Assembly (NCBI GenBank): GCA_030743445.1
Contig: JASLSL010000329.1
Coordinates: forward strand, 1 to 8,137
Direction: 5' to 3'
DNA length: 8,137 nt
Origin: Alphaproteobacteria bacterium
GTDB taxonomy: Bacteria > Pseudomonadota > Alphaproteobacteria > UBA8366
Shown here piece after piece: positions 5,405 to 8,137 of the stretch. Numbering within the stretch: position 1 is the stretch's first letter; each line of letters starts with the position of its first letter. The position numbers and the translations under genes were made by a program. Below the pieces are notes generated by a model that searched no databases, had not been told where the DNA came from, and worked only from the letters and a program-made list of their open reading frames with translations.

Positions 5405-5538
5405 GTACGCCCGCCCGGCATCTCGTCGCCCACCACCATAGCTATGCAAGGCCGTGGACCAAACCCATTGGTTCGGCGGGATTTCTGGCTTAACCTTGCA
5501 GCCAACAACCAAGCGAACACAGGAGAGGGAGTAACGCC

Positions 5539-6723
5539 ATGCGCGAAGCGGTCATCGTTTCCACCGCCCGGACCCCGATCGGCAAGGCCTATCGGGGCGC
5601 CTTCAACAACACCCACGGCGCCGACATGGGCGCGCATGCGGTCCGCCACGCGATCGAGCGCGCCGGCGTCGAGCCGGAAGAGGTCGAGGACGTGCTGATG
5701 GGCTGCGCCATGCCCGAGGGCGCGACCGGCAACAATATCGCCCGCCAGATCGCGATTCGCGCCGGCCTGCCGGTGACCACCGCCGGGGCCACGGTCAACC
5801 GGTTCTGCTCGTCCGGCATGCAGACCATCGCCATGGCCGCTCAGCGGGTGATCGTCGACGGCGTGCCGGTGATGGTCGCCGGCGGGCTCGAATCAATCAG
5901 CCTGGTGCAGAACGAGAACAAGAACGGCTTCCGCGCCCACAACGAGTGGATCGACGAGCACAAGCCGGCGATCTACGACACCATGATCCAGACCGCCGAG
6001 ACCGTCGCCAAGCGCTACGGCATCACCCGCGAGGCGCAGGACGAGTACGGGCTGCAGAGCCAGCTCCGCATCGCGGCGGGCCAGCAGGCCAGCAAGTTCG
6101 ACGACGAGATCGTGGCGATGACCACGACCAAGATCGTCACCGACAAGGAAACCGGTGAGACATCGGAAGAAGAAGTCACGCTCGAGCAGGACGAGTGCAA
6201 CCGGCCGACGACCTCGCTCGACGGCCTCGCGGCATTGGAGCCGGTGATGGGCGAGGATTGCTTCATCACCGCCGGCAACGCGAGCCAACTTTCCGACGGA
6301 GCCTCGGCCTGCGTCGTCATGGACGCCAAGCAGGCGGAGAAGCGCGGCATCGAGCCGATGGGCTACTTCCGCGGCCTCGCGGTCGCCGGCTGCGAGCCCG
6401 ACGAGATGGGCATCGGCCCGGTCTACGCGGTGCCCCAGCTGCTCGAGCGCCACGGCCTGAAGATGGACGACATCGACCTATGGGAGCTCAACGAGGCGTT
6501 CGCGGTGCAAGTGGTCTACTGCCGCGACAAGCTCGGCATTCCGAACGAGACCCTGAACGTCAACGGCGGCGCCGTCGCGATCGGCCATCCCTATGGCATG
6601 AGCGGGTCGCGAATGGTCGGCCACGCGCTGATCGAAGGCAAGCGCCGGGGCGCCAAGAACGTGGTCTGCACCATGTGCATCGGAGGCGGCATGGGTGCCG
6701 CGGGGCTGTTCGAAGTCGCGTAG
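5539..6723 (+). CDS. Thiolase family protein (acetyl-CoA C-acyltransferase)
   Basis: A complete 394-residue thiolase, the normal length for the family, which makes or cleaves 3-ketoacyl-CoA in the cytoplasm. The nucleophilic Cys90 is in NRFCSSGMQTI, the NEAF motif (318-321) follows WEL, His350 is in GGAVAIGHPYGMSG (343-356), and the acid/base Cys380 is in CTMCIGGGMGAAG. All active-site residues are present, so it should be active. Chain-length preference and direction cannot be told; a degradative 3-ketoacyl-CoA thiolase is plausible beside a crotonase. ATG 5539 follows a strong purine-rich Shine-Dalgarno, AGGAGAGGGAG (5521-5531), and homology begins at once with REAVIVSTARTPIGKA. The 134 bp upstream contain no other gene and no convincing -35/-10 pair. 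It is not in an operon: the genes on both sides are on the minus strand. Confidence 0.95.
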   Translation: MREAVIVSTARTPIGKAYRGAFNNTHGADMGAHAVRHAIERAGVEPEEVEDVLMGCAMPEGATGNNIARQIAIRAGLPVTTAGATVNRFCSSGMQTIAMAAQRVIVDGVPVMVAGGLESISLVQNENKNGFRAHNEWIDEHKPAIYDTMIQTAETVAKRYGITREAQDEYGLQSQLRIAAGQQASKFDDEIVAMTTTKIVTDKETGETSEEEVTLEQDECNRPTTSLDGLAALEPVMGEDCFITAGNASQLSDGASACVVMDAKQAEKRGIEPMGYFRGLAVAGCEPDEMGIGPVYAVPQLLERHGLKMDDIDLWELNEAFAVQVVYCRDKLGIPNETLNVNGGAVAIGHPYGMSGSRMVGHALIEGKRRGAKNVVCTMCIGGGMGAAGLFEVA

Positions 6724-6743
6724 GCGACAGGGTCGCGTAGGCG
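6715..6743 (+). repeat. Short direct duplication across the thiolase stop codon
   Basis: GTCGCGTAGGCG occurs at 6715-6726 and again at 6732-6743, a 17-bp period. The first copy contains the thiolase's last codons and its TAG. This looks like a small local duplication in the 26-bp gap before the convergent gene's stop (6750). It has no evident function. Confidence 0.6.
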
Positions 6744-6749
6744 GCGTGC

Positions 6750-7208
6750 TTAGGCGGCGAGTGTGTTCATGAACTTGTCGAGGTCGCGCGCCTGCTCGAA
6801 GCGGACGCGGAAACTGCCCCACGACTTCACCGCATTGACGTTCTCGACGCTGATGCTCCAATCGCCGCCGCAGTTCTCGCCGAGCCAGATGCGCAACTCG
6901 GTGAGGGCTTCCGGCGAGGTGTACTTCACCGCGGCATAGAGGCCGCGCCGGTCGTTGGCCTCGCGGCGGTCCGATTTGGCGCGCTTGTCTTCGCCGTTCT
7001 CGCGTCGCCGGTCGTTGGCCTCGCGGCGGTCCGATTTGGCGCGCTTGTCTTCGCCGGTCGCATTGCCGTTCTCGTCCCGCCGGTCGTTGGCCTCGCGGCG
7101 ATTCGAATCGGTGCGCCTGTCGTTGCCGTTCTCGCCCCGCCGTTCGCTGCGGTCCCGCCGGTTGGATTCGGGGATCACGGCGATCGTTTCGTTGTTCAGT
7201 TCCAACAT
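6750..7208 (-). CDS. Repeat-containing charged protein with a C-terminal folded domain, function unknown
   Basis: A 152-residue protein in two parts. Residues about 16-89 are low complexity, dominated by Arg, Asp, Glu, Asn and Lys, and likely disordered. GEDKRAKSDRREANDRR occurs at 52-68 and 72-88, with a related NRREANDRR at 36-44. Residues about 90-152 look folded (YTSPEALTELRIWLGENC, then WSISVENVNAVKSW, then GSFRVRFEQARDLDKFM), an alpha-beta pattern I cannot assign. The dense DRR/NRR motifs could bind nucleic acid or an acidic partner, but charges are mixed, so this is speculation. ATG 7208 is chosen because GGATGAGAGA just upstream can serve as a Shine-Dalgarno; a TTG at 7223 would add five residues. 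Its stop lies 26 bp from the thiolase stop, and it is divergent from the dehydrogenase gene. No signal peptide or membrane helix is seen. Confidence 0.72.
   Translation of the reverse strand: MLELNNETIAVIPESNRRDRSERRGENGNDRRTDSNRREANDRRDENGNATGEDKRAKSDRREANDRRRENGEDKRAKSDRREANDRRGLYAAVKYTSPEALTELRIWLGENCGGDWSISVENVNAVKSWGSFRVRFEQARDLDKFMNTLAA
6946..7056 (-). repeat. Intragenic 60-bp tandem repeat (in-frame, 20 codons)
   Basis: A 51-bp block at 6946-6996 recurs without change at 7006-7056, a 60-bp period that keeps the reading frame. A third, diverged unit begins at 7078, sharing about 23 bp and then drifting. Identity at synonymous sites between the first two units shows a recent duplication or gene-conversion event, so the number of units may vary between strains. 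Confidence 0.9.
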
Positions 7209-7234
7209 TCTCTCATCCGCCAAGGTTTGAGGAC

Positions 7235-7245
7235 GCTAAATTAGC
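7235..7245. promoter_or_regulatory. AT-rich palindrome in a divergent intergenic region
   Basis: GCTAA-A-TTAGC is a perfect 5-bp inverted repeat with one central base, the most AT-rich stretch of the 106-bp gap (7209-7314) between the charged protein and the dehydrogenase. It could be part of a promoter or operator for either gene. I could not build a convincing -35/-10 pair on either strand. Confidence 0.2.
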
Positions 7246-7314
7246 ATGTCTTGGCGCAAGGTTGCATAGTTGTTTCGGGACGCGCCGCAACACCCGGGAT
7301 CCAAGGAGATCGCC

Positions 7315-8137
7315 ATGAACGAAACCAAATCCAGGATCGGCTATATCGGCATCGGCCTGATGGGCGGGCCGATGGCGCTGCGCCTGGTGGCGGCCGGCTA
7401 CGAAGTCGCGGTCTGGGGCCGCAACCCCGGGAAGGTCCAGCCGGTGGTCGACGCCGGCGCCAGGTGGGCGGAGAGCGCCGCCGAGGTCGCGCGGGCATCC
7501 GATATCATCTTCACCTGCGTTTCCGATACCCAAGCGGTCGAGGCGGTGGTGTTCCGGGCCGGCGGCATCGCCGAGGGCGGGACGGCGGACAAGCTGTTGG
7601 TCGACATGTCTTCGATGCGCCCCGACGCGGCCGTGGAGATGGCCTCGCGCCTCGCCGATCAAACCGGCGGCATGGGCTGGCTCGACGCCCCGGTCTCGGG
7701 CGGGGTGATCGGGGCCGAGACCGGGCAGCTCGTGGTGATGTGCGGCGGCAGCGAGGCGGATTTCGACCGCGCGGCGCCGGTGATCGAGCACCTCGCCCAG
7801 CGCGCGACCCTGATGGGCCCGACTGGGGCCGGGCAGACCACCAAGCTGATCAACCAGCTCCTGGTCGGCTGCACCGTGACCCTGGTCGCGGAGGCGACGC
7901 GGCTGGCCCTCGAGGCCGGGGTCGACGTCACCAAGATCCCGCCCGCACTCGCCGGCGGCCGGGCGGACTCGCGCCCGCTGCAGGAATGGATGGTCCGCAT
8001 GGCGTCCGGCGACGACACCGTCGAGAGCCACCTTCGCACCATGTTGATGGACCTCGACACCGTGCTCGACCTCGGCACGGCGACGGGCGCACCGCTGCCG
8101 ATGACCGAGGTCGCCGCCGGCATCCACCGCACGCTCG
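7315..8137 (+). CDS. NAD(P)-dependent beta-hydroxyacid dehydrogenase, 3-hydroxyisobutyrate dehydrogenase family (3' end cut by window)
   Basis: 274 residues are visible and the frame runs off the window; the family usually has about 290-300, so little is missing. The dinucleotide-binding motif is GYIGIGLMGGPMA (9-21). Arg36 in VWGRNP, at the end of the second strand, suggests NADP(H) rather than NAD(H), as an inference. The substrate-binding signature is LDAPVSGG (123-130), and the catalytic Lys177 is in GAGQTTKLINQLL (171-183). The family reduces or oxidises 3-hydroxyisobutyrate, tartronate semialdehyde, glyoxylate or succinic semialdehyde; which one applies cannot be told here. ATG 7315 follows AAGGAG (7303-7308) at ideal spacing. 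It starts its own unit, divergent from the charged-repeat gene. It could serve valine or C4 catabolism next to the acyl-CoA enzymes, but that link is only positional. Confidence 0.93.
   Translation, partial: MNETKSRIGYIGIGLMGGPMALRLVAAGYEVAVWGRNPGKVQPVVDAGARWAESAAEVARASDIIFTCVSDTQAVEAVVFRAGGIAEGGTADKLLVDMSSMRPDAAVEMASRLADQTGGMGWLDAPVSGGVIGAETGQLVVMCGGSEADFDRAAPVIEHLAQRATLMGPTGAGQTTKLINQLLVGCTVTLVAEATRLALEAGVDVTKIPPALAGGRADSRPLQEWMVRMASGDDTVESHLRTMLMDLDTVLDLGTATGAPLPMTEVAAGIHRTL

Noticed and set aside
5468..5496. TTGGTT-17 bp-TAACCT as the thiolase promoter
   Set aside because: The spacing is ideal but both hexamers match the consensus poorly.
7213..8127. Long open frames antisense to the dehydrogenase (and similar long frames opposite most genes)
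   Set aside because: High-GC coding DNA leaves few stops on the other strand. The plus-strand frame shows clear family motifs and a Shine-Dalgarno; the antisense frame shows none.
2251..8137. A single operon for one catabolic pathway
   Set aside because: Two minus-strand genes and three repeat or intergenic breaks interrupt the plus-strand genes; only the VOC-methyltransferase pair overlaps.

Overview
The window looks like chromosomal DNA from a high-GC proteobacterium. It has strong G/C third positions, clear Shine-Dalgarno sites, and CCCTCTCCC/GGGAGAGGG-type palindromic repeats between genes, most likely an alphaproteobacterium (Rhodospirillales-like). That placement is inferred from style and gene content, not from a marker gene. 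No rRNA, tRNA, CRISPR array, transposase, phage gene or recognisable defence gene was found.

Layout, left to right. (1) Positions 1-319 are the 3' end of a dienelactone-hydrolase-family gene, interrupted by an in-frame TAG at 179-181. (2) Positions 320-400 are a short promoter region holding an FNR/CRP-type palindrome (321-334), a possible -10 (356-361) and a strong Shine-Dalgarno (390-396). (3) Positions 401-1141 are a cysteine-rich DUF1847 protein whose only well-placed start codon is ATA. (4) Positions 1147-1291 are repeat copy 1, between converging genes. (5) Positions 1301-2137 (minus) are a TauD/TfdA Fe(II)/2-oxoglutarate dioxygenase. (6) Positions 2138-2250 are a divergent promoter region with a perfect TATAAT and a 16-bp inverted repeat. 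(7) Positions 2251-3042 are a PaaG-like crotonase. (8) Positions 3049-3197 are repeat copy 2. (9) Positions 3226-3987 and 3984-4985 are a VOC/glyoxalase-fold protein and a SAM methyltransferase, overlapping by 4 bp. (10) Positions 5003-5138 are repeat copy 3. (11) Positions 5156-5404 (minus) are a small ORF of unknown function with lower GC. (12) Positions 5539-6723 are a thiolase. (13) Positions 6750-7208 (minus) are an Arg/Asp/Glu/Asn-rich protein with an internal 60-bp tandem repeat. (14) From 7315 to the window end is a 3-hydroxyisobutyrate-dehydrogenase-family gene, cut at its 3' end.

The recognisable enzymes (hydrolase, dioxygenase, crotonase, VOC protein, methyltransferase, thiolase, beta-hydroxyacid dehydrogenase) suggest an accessory catabolic neighbourhood acting on acyl-CoA or ring-derived carboxylates. 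Several genes stand alone with their own promoters or point in opposite directions, so this is not one operon and no single pathway can be assigned. Only the VOC-methyltransferase pair is tightly coupled.

The most interesting signals are the FNR-like site at a class-II promoter distance upstream of a Cys-rich DUF1847 gene with an apparent AUA start, the nearby amber codon in the hydrolase, and three interspersed palindromic repeats whose stems vary in a compensatory way. I see no convincing wholly new multi-gene system.
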